Positions 12,357-22,945 of a stretch of 64,000 nt of DNA are shown here, piece by piece. Location: assembly GCF_039555335.1 (NCBI RefSeq), contig NC_092647.1, positions 9,183,274-9,247,273 of the forward strand, read 5' to 3'. This DNA comes from Amphiura filiformis (taxonomy: Eukaryota > Echinodermata > Ophiuroidea > Amphilepidida > Amphiuridae). Each line of letters begins with the position of its first letter. The stretch's first letter is position 1. Made by a program: the position numbers and the translations under genes. The notes below the pieces were generated by a model. It ran no database searches. It saw nothing but the letters and a program-made list of their open reading frames with translations, and was not told where the DNA came from.

Positions 12357-13236
12357 ATGGAAGAAAGAGATGAGAAGGAACCACAACGACTTCGATCGGC
12401 CAAGTTTTAATCCGCTTATCCATTGACGCATGAAAAGAAAAGCTATCAATGGTACTTACTTTCATGTATGATCCATTTACCGCGATCGATGCTTGGCGAA
12501 ATCATTACTGGAAAAAACTATAACAAACCCATCCAAGAACAAACAAACGCTACCCAGAAGTAAGATTATGGAATTTCACTGATGCTCTGAACATGTATAG
12601 TAGCTTTGTTTTGGGATCTACAGTCAAACTGTTTTCTTGATCGTGTTGTGTAGAAAATGTCCTTTAACACATCGAAAAGGTCATCAAAATCGGCCGTTTT
12701 TTTGCTGAGTTTCATCTTTAGCAAATAAGGTAAAATTTTTCGATGAAAAATAGATGCAAAATGTTCTTAAATAATGCACAATGTTCCGGTTGAGTCCGGT
12801 ACATGAAACCTGTTTAATTTAATAGTTTAGATGTGCATAATCGTAACTAGCTAACTCGTTGCAGTGCCAAAGACTGCCAACTCTGAGAAAAAAGTCATCA
12901 AAGTTCGGGAAAATTGGGCGAAATGGAAGAAAAAGATGTAGGCCATATCAATGACCGATGATTATACCTGATCTCATGTACCAATACCTTGCGATGATCA
13001 CGTCACCAGAGAAAATCCTATAGAGTGCTTGCACGGAAGGTCATTAGTTCAAATCATCCTTCAGACACGCTCCAGAAGACATGCAAATACATGGAGTACA
13101 ATACCAATCACCTATTTAACGCGGGGTATTGATCAAAGTAAATCCTCATGAATAACAATGTCAATTAAATGTCGGTGAAGGGAGTGGACAAAGTGAATGC
13201 GTTCGTTGTGGTTCCTTCTTATCTCTTTCTTCCATG
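12357..13236. mobile_element. hAT-like non-autonomous element with CACTCTCC duplication
   Basis: Inverted termini ATGGAAGAAAGAGAT and ATCTCTTTCTTCCAT extend for about 33 bp with one visible mismatch. CACTCTCC flanks both ends (12349-12356 and 13237-13244). An 8-bp duplication fits hAT or P superfamilies, and I favour hAT by frequency only. The element sits inside a tandem unit that resumes at 13237, so the empty site can be read directly. No transposase is evident. Confidence 0.75.
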
Positions 13237-13570
13237 CACTCTCCATCAAATTACATCACTGTACCCCATACGGATCTCCAGATAATCTGTTCACAAGGTG
13301 TTTTGCTTGATAAGCATATTATATTTATAGATTATGCAAATGAGGTACTTAATTAGCATATTTTGCCCTGGAAATCTGATCAGGTCGAGAACCTCTGGCC
13401 GCGCTACTCCACACCAAGTTACGTCACTGTACCCCATACGGAATCTCGAGATAATCTGTTCACAGGGTATTTTGCTTGTTATGCATAAATTATGCAAATT
13501 AGGTACTTCATTGCCATATTTTGCGCTGAAAATTTAATCAGGTCGAGAACCGCTGGTCACGCTATATACC
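13237..13570 (+). repeat. Tandem array, unit about 165 bp, interrupted by the hAT-like element
   Basis: The unit contains 'gtaccccatacgg', 'gataatctgttcaca', 'ttatgcaaat.aggtactt' and 'caggtcgagaacc'. A partial unit lies at 12280-12348, and related units are at 18840-19240. Open frames on either strand are frameless passages through the repeat. Confidence 0.75.
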
Positions 13571-13619
13571 CGCCCTATCAAGTTTCATCATCATCATGAT
13601 CATAGCGCTTACCATGCTT

Positions 13620-13823
13620 ATACACCACATTTCGCCATACTGCATTTTAGAAACGCTTGCTGTTAGAATAAGAATTTTAATGCTAATTTATTGCACATTC
13701 TAGGGAAGCGTGGATACCGTTTTGAAATAACCGAGTGAGAGGGTTTTCAAGAAAATATTTTTCCTGTCAAAACTGAAGCATCCTCTGTAAAAAAGAAAAT
13801 ATGAATATTAACTGCACATCATA
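13620..13823 (-). repeat. Dispersed repeat 'gggtatcacgaatcg' family, inverted copy
   Basis: The reverse complement aligns with 1297-1500 over the 'aaccctctcactcggttatttc' part. Its outer end is cut by the TA-flanked element that follows. Confidence 0.65.
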
Positions 13824-14448
13824 TCTACCAAAAAACGTTTCAAACGTAAAAAGGGGTCAAGTTTAAAAATTCTTTCCTGTGTGGCTTTTCACCCTTTTAA
13901 AACTTGGTCCCATTCAGTAAAGTAGTACCGTAATAACATGAAGAATGAGTCCTAATTTCTACATGCAACAATTAGGTTTAAGACTGTTCGAAAGCGGTGC
14001 AATATGACGTAGGCTATGTATTATCAAAAACATTTGAAGGTTTATGTTTCATTATATTGTGTGTTCATAAAGAGTAGTAGAGTATTATATATACTTAGCA
14101 AATTGACTGTCTATCAACCTGCTACATATAGGCCCTACATCTGTACATAAGGCGCAGAATCGCACAAGACGATGAAGAATTTAACAAAGTTAGTATTTGC
14201 TTATACTTTTGCTAAATACATTATAACGTCTTTACGGAAAAACTTCAATCAAGCACGAACATTAATTAATTTACTCTACAAAATGAACACTGACAACTAA
14301 GAAAACAAACAAGTAGCCTAAAGATGACTTCGTATGGGTCTTTAGAAACTTTCATAAATGGGACCAAGTTTAAAAAAGGGTGAAAAGCCACACAGGAAAG
14401 AATTTTTAAACTTGGCCCCTTTTTACGTTTGAAACGTTTTTTGGTAGA
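13824..14448. mobile_element. TA-flanked MITE with about 95-bp inverted repeats
   Basis: The ends TCTACCAAAAAACGTTTC and GAAACGTTTTTTGGTAGA begin inverted repeats of about 95 bp that include 'tcctgtgtggcttttcaccc' and its complement. TA flanks both sides (13822-13823, 14449-14450), the Tc1/mariner-type target duplication. The interior is AT-rich and non-coding. Confidence 0.8.
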
Positions 14449-14475
14449 TATTAATTCTTTTTTTGAGGTAAAAAT

Positions 14476-14530
14476 ATTTCGCGGTTAATGGTTCTTTGTA
14501 GCCCTGCTGGGCAAACTAGTTGGATATTCG
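14476..14530 (+). repeat. Isolated unit of the 15.2-kb tandem array
   Basis: This single unit (atttcgcggttaatggttct onward) matches 15232-15290 almost exactly. It is separated from the array by the gag-like fragment, suggesting that the gag-bearing DNA was inserted into or duplicated within the array. Confidence 0.75.
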
Positions 14531-14560
14531 TAGTTTTACACACCATTGATGACATCATAT

Positions 14561-14632
14561 GTTTTGACCTGTAATAAATTACAGGTCAAAGGTTATTACA
14601 GGTCAAAGGTTATTACAGGTCAAAGGTTATTA
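14561..14632. promoter_or_regulatory. Triplicated DR1-like nuclear-receptor half-site pairs
   Basis: AGGTCAAAGGTTA occurs three times at an exact 17-bp period (14583, 14600, 14617). This matches the DR1 layout AGGTCA-N-AGGTCA bound by HNF4, COUP-TF and RXR heterodimers, with one mismatch in the second half-site. A perfect palindrome, tttgacctgtaa with its inverse ttacaggtcaaa, overlaps the first copy. It may simply be a minisatellite. No promoter is visible nearby. Confidence 0.35.
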
Positions 14633-15096
14633 CTTTGAGTAGTTTGTTTACACATTGATGTCTCGGCAAAGCGGGCACACTTGGCCAGCACTTGTAAACT
14701 TGGTTGGTCTTCTCGTTTTATACCTTGTTTTGATTCGTGCAGAGTAAGATCTGCTGGTAATTTAAGCTTTTGTAGCGTGTCCTTTATCGCCGTAAACTCG
14801 GCTTGTATATCTGATTCGGTGTCAATGCCCACGGCGGTGCGATCATCAGTGAATTCTGCAGGACCGTGTTCATGTAGTACGCGACGATTGAATTTATCGT
14901 CTGCTGACTCTGCACACTCTCGAAAGTCTCGTGTGTTAAAATCGCGTCCTTGCGCTGCACCTTCTTTGTAAAGCTCCAATTTTTTCACTCTATCAGTCAG
15001 TGTTTTGTTATGTTCTTGAATTTCACCAACTGCTACATTTAAATTGTGCAAAGATTGCAAAACTGAGTCCAATTTTTGCGAAAACTCCTCTGCCAT
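14620..15096 (-). pseudogene. Gag-like fragment of a DIRS-type retroelement
   Basis: The frame opens with ATG at 15096 (MAEEFSQKLDSVLQSLHN) and runs 158 codons. The first 40 residues show heptad spacing of hydrophobics typical of a coiled coil. The C-terminal part (KLKLPADLTLHESKQGIKR, then a KCARFAET motif) resembles the gag-like protein of DIRS/Ngaro tyrosine-recombinase retroelements as I remember them. No reverse transcriptase or recombinase follows, and the frame ends inside the DR1-like minisatellite, so this is a fragment. Family assignment is from memory. A gag of another LTR family is the alternative. Confidence 0.5.
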
Positions 15097-15179
15097 GATC
15101 CTGTCAGCGAGTTTTCAAACTGGCAATTGTGTGTAAATCAATGGTGTGGATTTAACGTAGGTTTACAAAAACCATATTT

Positions 15180-15490
15180 CGCGATGAGTGGTTTTTTAAA
15201 GCTTCGAGAGCCAAACTAGTTGGACATCCATATTTCGCGGTTAATGGTTCTTTGTAGCCCTGCTGGGCAAACTAGTTGGATATCCATATTTCGCGATGAG
15301 TGGTTTTTTGAAAGCTTCGAGGGGCAAACTAGTTGGATATCCATATTTCGCGGTAAGCAGTTCTTTGTAGCCCTACGGGGCAAACTAGTTGGATATCCAT
15401 ATCCCGGATCCATATTTCGCGGTTTGTGGTTTTTTGTAGCCCTGCGGGGCAAACTAGTTCGATATCCTCATTTCGCGGTTAGTGGTTTTA
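15180..15490 (+). repeat. Tandem array, five units of about 57 bp
   Basis: Units run through 'ccatatttcgcg', a 'ggttctttgtagccct' or 'ggttttttgaaagcttcg' variant, then 'ggcaaactagttggatat'. Two unit types alternate. Open frames on both strands are by-products of a stop-poor unit. Confidence 0.85.
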
Positions 15491-15885
15491 ACGACCCGTA
15501 ACCACCCCAATCAGCTGCATGGGGTAAAATATTTATTAAAAAAATTAATAGCTGAACCCAATAGTTCAGCCAGGGACTGGAAACGACATATTGATGACTA
15601 TAATAGAGTGTATTCAATAAACCCAAGCGGAACGAGAGCTGCTAAGTAACCGCTATCCGAACCATAAACACATGCATGATTAGACAACGAGTGTTCAATT
15701 TCCTCATAGCATCCCACGTTGTACACACGTCAGTCAAATTTGGCGATGTTGGTTTGTTAGACAACGAACCTTTGTTTTGCTTAGTGGCCGCTACGGTTCG
15801 TTGTCTGTGTGGCAGGTCACATGGGAAAAAGTGAACACGGAACAAGGGCACACGCCACAAGGGAACATCCTATGGATACGATTCT

Positions 15886-16321
15886 TTTTAAAGTGTATGT
15901 AGGTGGGATGAAAAGCCGACGATCAATTGAAAATTTTGACCTTTCGTATTGAAGATATGGATTTTTTTCCCAAAACACCAAAAAAAATTGGTCTTTTGGG
16001 AAAAAAATCCATATCTTCAATATGAAAGGTCAAAATTTTCAATTGACCGTCGGCTTTTCCTCCCTGCTACATACACTTTAAGAATATATCATTAGATTTA
16101 TATAATTTACTTCGAGGACTGTTATATATCAAAATTTGAAAAATATCAAATTTTTATAATTTGTCATAAAATTTGTATTATATTGTGATTTTCAAAAAAT
16201 GAAAATTATTTGATATCAGAAAGACATGCTTCGTATTCAGAATGCAATTCGATAGGTCCGAGGTGCTCTCATGTCCCACAAAAATACTGTCGAAACACAA
16301 TAAACGCTCATTTTAGATCCC
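15886..16321. mobile_element. TTAA-flanked foldback element (family A, copy 2, left-truncated)
   Basis: The central palindrome (15900-16075, arms 'aagccgac.gtcaattgaaaa' and complement) and the complete right arm are present. The right end abuts TTAA (16322-16325). The outer left arm is missing. It is similar over its whole length to 24600-24953. Confidence 0.8.
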
Positions 16322-16325
16322 TTAA

Positions 16326-16964
16326 AGCAAGTAGAAATAGCTTGTACACTTTCAACATGGGAACACGTTTTGACGTATCTATAATTAGTAAAAAGATGTA
16401 GCTCAGCGGCCAGCCAACAAAAAAAAATTGTCTATAGTAGGCCCTATACGAGAAACAAGATTTTCTCTCTGAATTGGCCGTATTTTTACGTGTAAGAAAA
16501 TCAATCGCATTATTTAGAAAATAAATGGGCACTTCTGGGTTGGGTATCTATAAATTCTATAGAATTTAAGTATGATATATTTTCGATGGTAATATATTTT
16601 CACTTTCAAAGTTTGTAGTTTTCATAATTGCAATTTCTGAATATTATATAAAAAGCACTAATAAGTCTATAAATGTAAGAGTATCGGATCATTTTGAATG
16701 TTAATAAATGCAAAACGCCGGCGGTAAACACCAGCAATATCAGGGATTGCCGCGATTCTTGCAGTAGCTTTTATGAATAGAATACAATAGTGGATACAAT
16801 AGCGGATACAATAGCGGAACAATAGAGCTCTCTTACGGGCAAATAAACCTCGTCGCGTTTTGCTAAATTTCACTTCTTCCTTTTCATGATCTAACCGTTA
16901 TTTCATTAAGTAACCGTTATTTTTAAAACTTGGCAAAACATCGACCGATGTTTTTAATATAACG
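16326..16964. other. AT-rich sequence, nothing recognised
   Basis: No coding exon or well-formed element is visible. A small tgga/gcgga-tacaatag repeat lies near 16785-16820. Confidence 0.35.
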
Positions 16965-17505
16965 ATTCGTGATACCCAATTGTGGCACATTTGTGTGTCG
17001 TTTATGAAGCAGAGAATTTTATTTCAATTTTATATACGCCAAAATATTTTTTTAATTGAGCGAGAATGGCGATAGAAAAAACCTTGAAAATTCCTTTAAA
17101 ATGACATTAGACCCTACCAATGATTACTGTTTCGTTTGTATAATCTAATCTTTTATTTCCTGAAATAAAATTAGGGGTCTAATGTGTATAAATGATGAAA
17201 ACATCGACGTGTATACAAGAAGCTACAAGAAAAATTTACATACTTTTGGTATACGGCGAGCCAAAATCGATATAATGTATGAAAAAACTATTGTGCGTAG
17301 ACTCATTTATTGTATAGAACACGCAGTTATCAACAATTGAGCGCTATTAATACACATTAATGTTTTTAAACAAATAAAATTCCAAAATATGGTACGTTTT
17401 CTGTCTTTGCTTGTCACGTGGTATGTTGAAGTAATGAAGTTGCGATTATATCTTTAAATTTACGGCCGAGTGGTCTAAGGAGCTGGTGTTATGTCAATAC
17501 TGTAT
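16965..17505 (+). mobile_element. Repeat ending in a tRNA-like module, copy 2
   Basis: This is the inverted relative of 11147-11805, starting at 'cgattcgtgatacccaatt' and ending with the 5' half of a tRNA-Leu-like module (GGCCGAGTGGTCTAAGGAGC at about 17465). The tRNA-like part breaks off before the B box. Confidence 0.6.
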
Positions 17506-18835
17506 AGCCTATTTGTACAAAAATGGTTCATTGGGTATAACAAGATGAAAAAGGGGTAATTTTTAAAGAAGGGGGTCATTTGGTATAACATTTTTTTTAA
17601 TGGGGCATTATTTTTAAAAAAATGGAGCAACATTTTATATTTTGTTTCTATTTTGAAACTTTACAATAAAAATTTACTGAAAAAAGAAAATTTCAAAGAT
17701 TCCGCATAATTTTATGGCATTTTGATGATAAAATTGTAGAAAAAGAAGTTCATTGGTCAAAGGTCACTCACTACATCATAGCACACACCGCTTTCCCTAT
17801 ACATTGTACACACCCACCCTACCGTGAAACCCCACCCCACCACACCTCACACAGTTGACATTTTAAAGACTCAATACAAGTCAACCAACCATACACACAA
17901 TACTTCAAAGACCCATGTAACACCTGAACGTATGCATCAGATCACCTGTATCAGACAGCATACAGTCATGTGGGGATATTGGGGGTGGGGGGGGGGGTGT
18001 GTGTGTGGCACACTACATGTAAACTTTTGCACCCAGGGTCTAGAGAAGCATACATGTATGTACATGAATTGCAATGTATTCAAAATTTGAAATTATACAG
18101 TACAGAAATATAAGATCATCATCATCATCATCACCTACGTCATCATCGTTATCATCATTGTCATAATAATAATACTAACAGAAATTCACCTGTAATTCTA
18201 AACATCTTTTCAAAATTGTCCCACAAAAATGTGCAGTGAGTAGCACACACAAACCACTATGGATGAGTACCATTTTACTGAGTGGGAACTGAAATGTAGG
18301 GTCCAGTGTGCATGTTTCTCTCTTTCAACAGTTTAATTTTAATGGATTGGAAAGTTCTATGAAAGAACTCTTTGATATTTTTTTGTAGTCCAAATATTTA
18401 ATAAAATTATGCATTTAATTAATTATCAATTATTTCATTAATGATATAGCCTAAATAATATGATTCTGCCAAGTGACAGATAAATATTTGGTGGATATGT
18501 AGGATATATGACAGATCACAGATTTCACAGCCTCAATTAATTTGGAAAATGGCCAAATTAAGTAAAGTCAACAAATTTGAGATCTATTTTGACATTTTTA
18601 GATAATCATTTCACTTTTACATGCATTTAATCTGACTGGACTCGGACCGGACTCGGCTTCGAGTCCGAGTCCTTTTGTGTCCGAGTCCGAGCCGAGCCGA
18701 GTCTTTTTTGTGTCCGAGTCCGAGCCAAGTCCGAGCCCAACAAAAAGCGGACTCGAGTCCGAGTCCGGACTCGAACGATACATCACTGCCATGCTTACGG
18801 TTCTTCTCCCCAGATACAGCTCCTCAAGGTGGATT
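17506..18835. repeat. Gene-free stretch with simple repeats
   Basis: An (ATC)n-type microsatellite lies at about 18117-18175. A dense field of the hexamer GAGTCC and its complement lies at 18636-18775, where overlapping frames on both strands are artefacts of the hexamer. A short G-run and (GT)n lies near 17985-18007. No exon is seen. Confidence 0.6.
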
Positions 18836-18839
18836 TGTT

Positions 18840-19240
18840 CACATTTCCAACCATATTTGCATGTTTGTAGAAGCGTTCCGCATAAATTATGCAAATTCAG
18901 TAACAACTAAATGCTCGTACTTTTCGCCGAAAAACTAATCGGGTGATCAACTTGTGTGTATCAATCCTGCCACAAGGTTTCGCTCCCATACGCCCGGCGA
19001 ATCTTGAGATAGTCTGGTCACAAACAAAATTTACGCTGATTTTCGCATAAATTATGCAATTTAGATATGTTTATTTGCATATTTTTCACCGAAAAACATA
19101 CAGTCACGGAGCACATTTGAATATCCTTCCTCCCACCAACACCAAGTAGCGTCCCCGTAAGTCTTACGAATCTCCAGATACAGTCCGGACGGACACCCTC
19201 TCCCCCCACACACACACCCGACAGTCCCATCCTGAACATA
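18840..19240 (+). repeat. Divergent tandem units related to 13237-13570
   Basis: Two units share 'cgcataaattatgcaa', 'ttttcgccgaaaaac' and 'tcttgagatagtctggtcac'-like phrases with the 13-kb array. They are non-coding. Confidence 0.6.
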
Positions 19241-19463
19241 GTTCAGGCGAGACGAAAAAAGGAGTCTGCGAGACTTCGAAATGTCCACGATGAGTAGTGT
19301 TTTCTTATCTTGGACGAGAAATAAGAATTCTCTATAATTTATACCACGAGAATGTTTTAACATTTTACAGACTGTAAAAAATTACAGAATGTGGTTTTAA
19401 TAACAGTTCTGATGAACATTTTCAGGACTTGTCTTATATTCTCTCATTCGTTTATTCTTTCAG

Positions 19464-20423
19464 GTGTTGCACAAGCTAGCGGTGATTCATGGAAGCAACA
19501 GAGACGTTTCACTCAAAACACTTTCAGAAGTTTTGGTGTTGGTAAATCGAGTTTTGAAGATCAAATTCTAACCGAATCAGAGGCGCTTCTGGACCAGATA
19601 ACCACAAACAACGGCGAAGCATTTGACGTCCGTCATGACTTGGGTAACGCAAGTGCCAATGTCATCTGTTCAACTGTTTTCGGCAAACGTTACAACTATA
19701 AAGACACCAAGTTCAGGAAGTTTTAGACCTTCTCTACCGACAGTTCATTTTAGTTGGATCTGGTGGTCTCAATCTTTTCTTACCGATCATGAAGTATTTG
19801 CAACCTTCAAAGCAAGAAATGATGAGAACAAATTACCGCGAGCTCTACTCATTCGTCGGTGAAGTAATTGAACAACATAAAGTTGTGTTTCAATCGGAAA
19901 ATCTGCACGATTATATCGACGTTTACTTGCGCGAGATTGAAATAAGTGAAAAACTTGGGCGTGATAGCCACATTAGTGATAAAACTTTAGTTGCGTCTGT
20001 TGGCAACCTGTTCGGTGGCGGAACAGACACCACTGCGAATACATTATATTGGGCGCTTTTATTGATTTTGAGATATCCAGAGGTTCAGGATCAATTGCAA
20101 AAAAGAAATCGACGATGTTGTGGGAAGGAATCGATTGCCGAGATATTCGGACAAATCCCAAATGCCTTACACCGAAGCAACCCTGCTCGAAGTTTCACGG
20201 TGGGCGTCCGTGTTGCCATGTGGGGCCCCACATGCCGCTGGAGAAGCGACTATATTGCTGGGATACCATATACCAAAAGATACCATTGTCTTAGCAAATC
20301 TTTGGGGTGTCCATCACGATGCTTCTATATGGGGTGAAGATGTTGATGAGTTTAGACCAGAAAGGTTTTTGGATGGAAACGGCAAGGTCTGTCGAAAAGA
20401 AGAGGTTTTGTCGTTTTCTATTG
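19464..20423 (+). pseudogene. Cytochrome P450 (CYP2-like) long exon with two frameshifts
   Basis: This exon encodes the middle of a microsomal haem monooxygenase, from the C-helix region (GDSWKQQRRF) through the I-helix (GGGTDTTANT), the K-helix ExxR (EVSR) and a PERF-type motif (FRPERF), to FSI just before the haem loop. A 3' splice site (tttcag) precedes it and a gtaagaag donor follows; both junctions are phase 1. Two single-base shifts interrupt it. The T run at 19721-19724 is one base short, giving a TAG at 19724-19726. The A run at 20099-20104 has one extra base and restores the frame. Net length (960 bp) fits the splice phases. Either a young pseudogene or two homopolymer sequencing errors explains this. 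The codons are otherwise well preserved, and no N-terminal exon is visible upstream. Specificity cannot be inferred. Confidence 0.85.
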
Positions 20424-20508
20424 GTAAGAAGCAGCCCAATACTGATAATTTTCACAGTGTCCTTTCCACAGAGCCATATAATTCACATCTGAACTTTCTT
20501 ACCACCAG

Positions 20509-21310
20509 GTCAACTTCTTGGACGTTACCATGAGAAAGGAGAATCAGATCTCTACACCAAGTCCATGACACAGACAGTCACCGTCCGCAGTATTAAATAG
20601 GCCTACACTCTGCCATCCAGACAGCTTGCCGCAGCTACGTCAGTCAAGCTCTCCGTCTCCGCCGCATTATATTTATACTACCGGTATTGTTTGTGACTTT
20701 TCACAGCAGACCACCAACGAAGTCAAATCTGTTCCTAGGTCAGATGAAGCAGAAGCCCAGAGCTAGTACACCAATAGCAGAGTCCCTCTTGTCATGCTTG
20801 TTGTTTATCATGCTAACATTCCTCCTCTCCACTCTATCACTAATGACAAACCCTAGTCCGACAAGTAGGACCTTTTTTCTTATAGTAGTCAGCACAGACT
20901 CTATATCTCCATGATCTCATGTTTTCGGGCCGCAGTCAAGTTGAGCAATCACAATCTGAATTTAGATGGTAACTAAGAAAAACAGGTCCTACTCGTCGAT
21001 CTTCCATACTATTTAAAACCTCAGATCGGCAACAACGTACAGTTCCCGAGCAACATCCTGGTCTATCACTGTCTATACAGACATTGACAGACGATCTCAC
21101 AATCTTCTTGTGCACTTCGTGAGAGCTGAAGCTCCCCCCTCTTTCTGATACCATTTCTCCCACACAACAAGTACCGTGTCCCATTGCAGGGATCATTAGT
21201 AGAGGCCACATCGGTCTATCTGGTTTTCGTGCATCATTTTTAGACAAAGGTGACAGCCAGGTTAACATTAACCATAAGAGTCTCATCTTTCTGATTAACC
21301 CGGCTGGCAT
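20509..21310 (+). pseudogene. Degenerate Penelope-like reverse transcriptase remnant
   Basis: Plus-strand reading gives VNFLDVTMRKENQIST. After a frame change it gives DLYTKSMTQ, matching the FLDV ... DLYxKPTDTHQ segment near the end of Penelope-like and related reverse transcriptases. A CHP triplet about 25 codons on and a later NLLVHFVRAEA phrase (about 21095-21130) fit the downstream linker (NLRDxLVRA). Many frame breaks separate these pieces. It lies inside the last P450 intron, same orientation as the GIY-YIG fragment at 22341, so both may come from one element. Recognition is by motif memory only. Confidence 0.45.
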
Positions 21311-21525
21311 TTCTGAAAAGTGACGTGAGCTGAGATATTTGGGTTAAAAAAATGCAATTTTTGTGATTTCCCCCCCCCTTTTTTTTACCAAAAATTCCAG
21401 TTATTAAAAAGATATAAATTTGAAGTAAATATGGTAAGAACTTCATATTTGCTGTTGAGAATACATGTCACATGTCTTTGAACAAGTTCGTTAGGAATGT
21501 TGATATAAACTGTGAATTTTGTTCA

Positions 21526-21655
21526 TTTTGAACAATTCCAAGTAAAAACGAGGTGATTTACTCACGTTTTAGTGACGTTTCACCACTACACTAGTGGCTT
21601 CATCAGACTGGCAACTCATCACATCTGACAGCTTGCTTTTATAGGCAACATGATG
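21526..21655 (-). mobile_element. Left inverted terminal repeat (pLTR-like) of a Penelope-like element
   Basis: This block (…gaacaattcca to …gcttttataggcaa) is the reverse complement of the two pieces at 22946-22997 and 23339-23415, about 125 bp in total with few differences. Penelope-like elements are known to carry LTR-like repeats in direct or inverted order. The block contains a hammerhead-like core, listed separately. Confidence 0.7.
21574..21606 (-). ncRNA. Hammerhead-ribozyme-like core in the pLTR
   Basis: Read on the minus strand the order is CTGATGA, an extra A, a six-pair stem II with a 5-nt loop (GCCACT/AGTGGT, one G-U), GAAA, then CGTC. Flanking bases can form a stem I (AGT/ACT, then further pairs after an internal loop). 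The conserved CUGANGA, GAAA and GUC boxes are all present, and stem III would be minimal. Hammerhead motifs in Penelope-like terminal repeats are established knowledge. The unpaired A beside stem II departs from the textbook core, so activity is uncertain. Confidence 0.55.
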
Positions 21656-22340
21656 CAAGAACAAGAAGGTTCGATCCCCTTACCTCGACACCCTAATCAC
21701 TAGAAACCCGGATCAGTGAAACTCTGTATCTACCGAAAGAAAACACACACTGACCAATATCTTCAGTTCTCCTTACGGGTTAAGCAGCGCCAAGGATTTA
21801 TCATTTAAAACCCACCCATATAAATCATATACCAAAATCGCTGAAAAGGTACGGTACCCTAAAACCGTGGCACATCCCCGTGTACCCCCGCTCAATCGCT
21901 ATTCATGACCACACAATTCGTTTATTCCACTGAATACTGTGTGAACTACATCTAGACCTATAGGCCTACTCACACGCAAAATACGGGAGTTGTGAGGAGA
22001 TAAGACTGTTTATATCAACTTACCATGCTGCACTGAAGACCTAGATGAAAATGATGACGTAACAGCTGTTATCAGTCGCTAGTATGCTTGACTCGCAATG
22101 CATTATGTTTTCACTCTCATGTAATCTCTTTCTCAGTCAGTTACTGACATATGTAAAACAAACCCATGACAAATGACTGTTAAAAAGACCAACTATGTTT
22201 AATCTCTTTCTCAGTCATGTACTGCCATACAAAACAAACTCATAAGAAATACAAAATGTGCATGCGCTTAACCTACAATTTTCGATCACATTTGAGCTCG
22301 ATTATCGTATGTATTTTGAATGGTGTATCGGGCATATCAC

Positions 22341-22945
22341 CTATCGTATGCATGTCATTTCGGTGAAATTAAATAGGGAAGCATCGCCTGCGGGCGCTGC
22401 TTCAAAAAACCAAAGGCATACTATATAGAGGGCGTATCCGAGCGTGTATCCTGGGTGTTTAAAAAACACGGATTTTCCACAGCCATGAAACCACATCGTA
22501 CCATCCGCAATATGCTCGTCCATCCGAAGGATAAACTTCTCCCTCAACAGAAAGCGGAAGCCATTTATGAAATCCCCTGCGGTGACTGCCCCAGTTCCTA
22601 TATTGGTGAAACTGGTCGCCCCTTTGGTATCCGACTCAAAGAGCACCAGAAAGAGGTGGAGAAATTTGAATCAAAACCATTTACTCGAGCAACACGCAAA
22701 TCATCTGTCACGGACATTCACAAATCCGCCATCACTGATCATGTGGCCTCTACAAATCACTCCATCAATTGGGAGGACTCAAAAGTTATTGATCGTGAAG
22801 CCGACAAGACCATCGATCAGGTGGCTGAAAGAAGCCATCTGGATCCGCCGAAAAGGACATGACACTCTAAACAAGGACGAGGGGGGCCTACGCACTCAAC
22901 AACATCTTTAACCAACTCATCACGCCCTCCACGGTGCATCCTGCT
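22341..22945 (+). pseudogene. Penelope-like element C-terminus with GIY-YIG endonuclease domain
   Basis: Frame 22410-22862 reads YIEGVSERVSWVFKKHG, then LVHPKDK, then the endonuclease signature IPCGDCPSSYIGETGR and RLKEHQKEV. That is the linker and GIY-YIG nuclease of Penelope-like retroelements, which nick target DNA for priming. After about 22810 the frame slips. KEAIWIRRKG and NKDEGG continue in a second frame, and AYALNNIFNQLIT in a third after a G run near 22881. At least two frameshifts make it non-functional. The upstream reverse transcriptase is not joined in frame. It lies between the inverted terminal repeats in the P450 intron. Confidence 0.85.

Noticed and set aside
15216-15501. 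Open frames on both strands over the 57-bp array
   Set aside because: Periodic translations (LVCPAGLQR, FRGKLVGYP) follow the repeat unit and are not independent coding.
18598-18938. Overlapping 77-102 codon frames on both strands
   Set aside because: They are made by the GAGTCC hexamer field and have only Ser/Glu/Pro/Asp-periodic translation.
20509-20600. Alternative terminal P450 exon reading GQLLGRYHEKGESDLYTK
   Set aside because: It follows a possible acceptor in phase 1, but it lacks the haem cysteine, and the sequence is better explained as a frameshifted reverse-transcriptase FLDV...DLYTK segment.
20936-21310. 124-codon minus-strand open frame
   Set aside because: It lies antisense to the degenerate Penelope-like linker region and has no recognisable domain.
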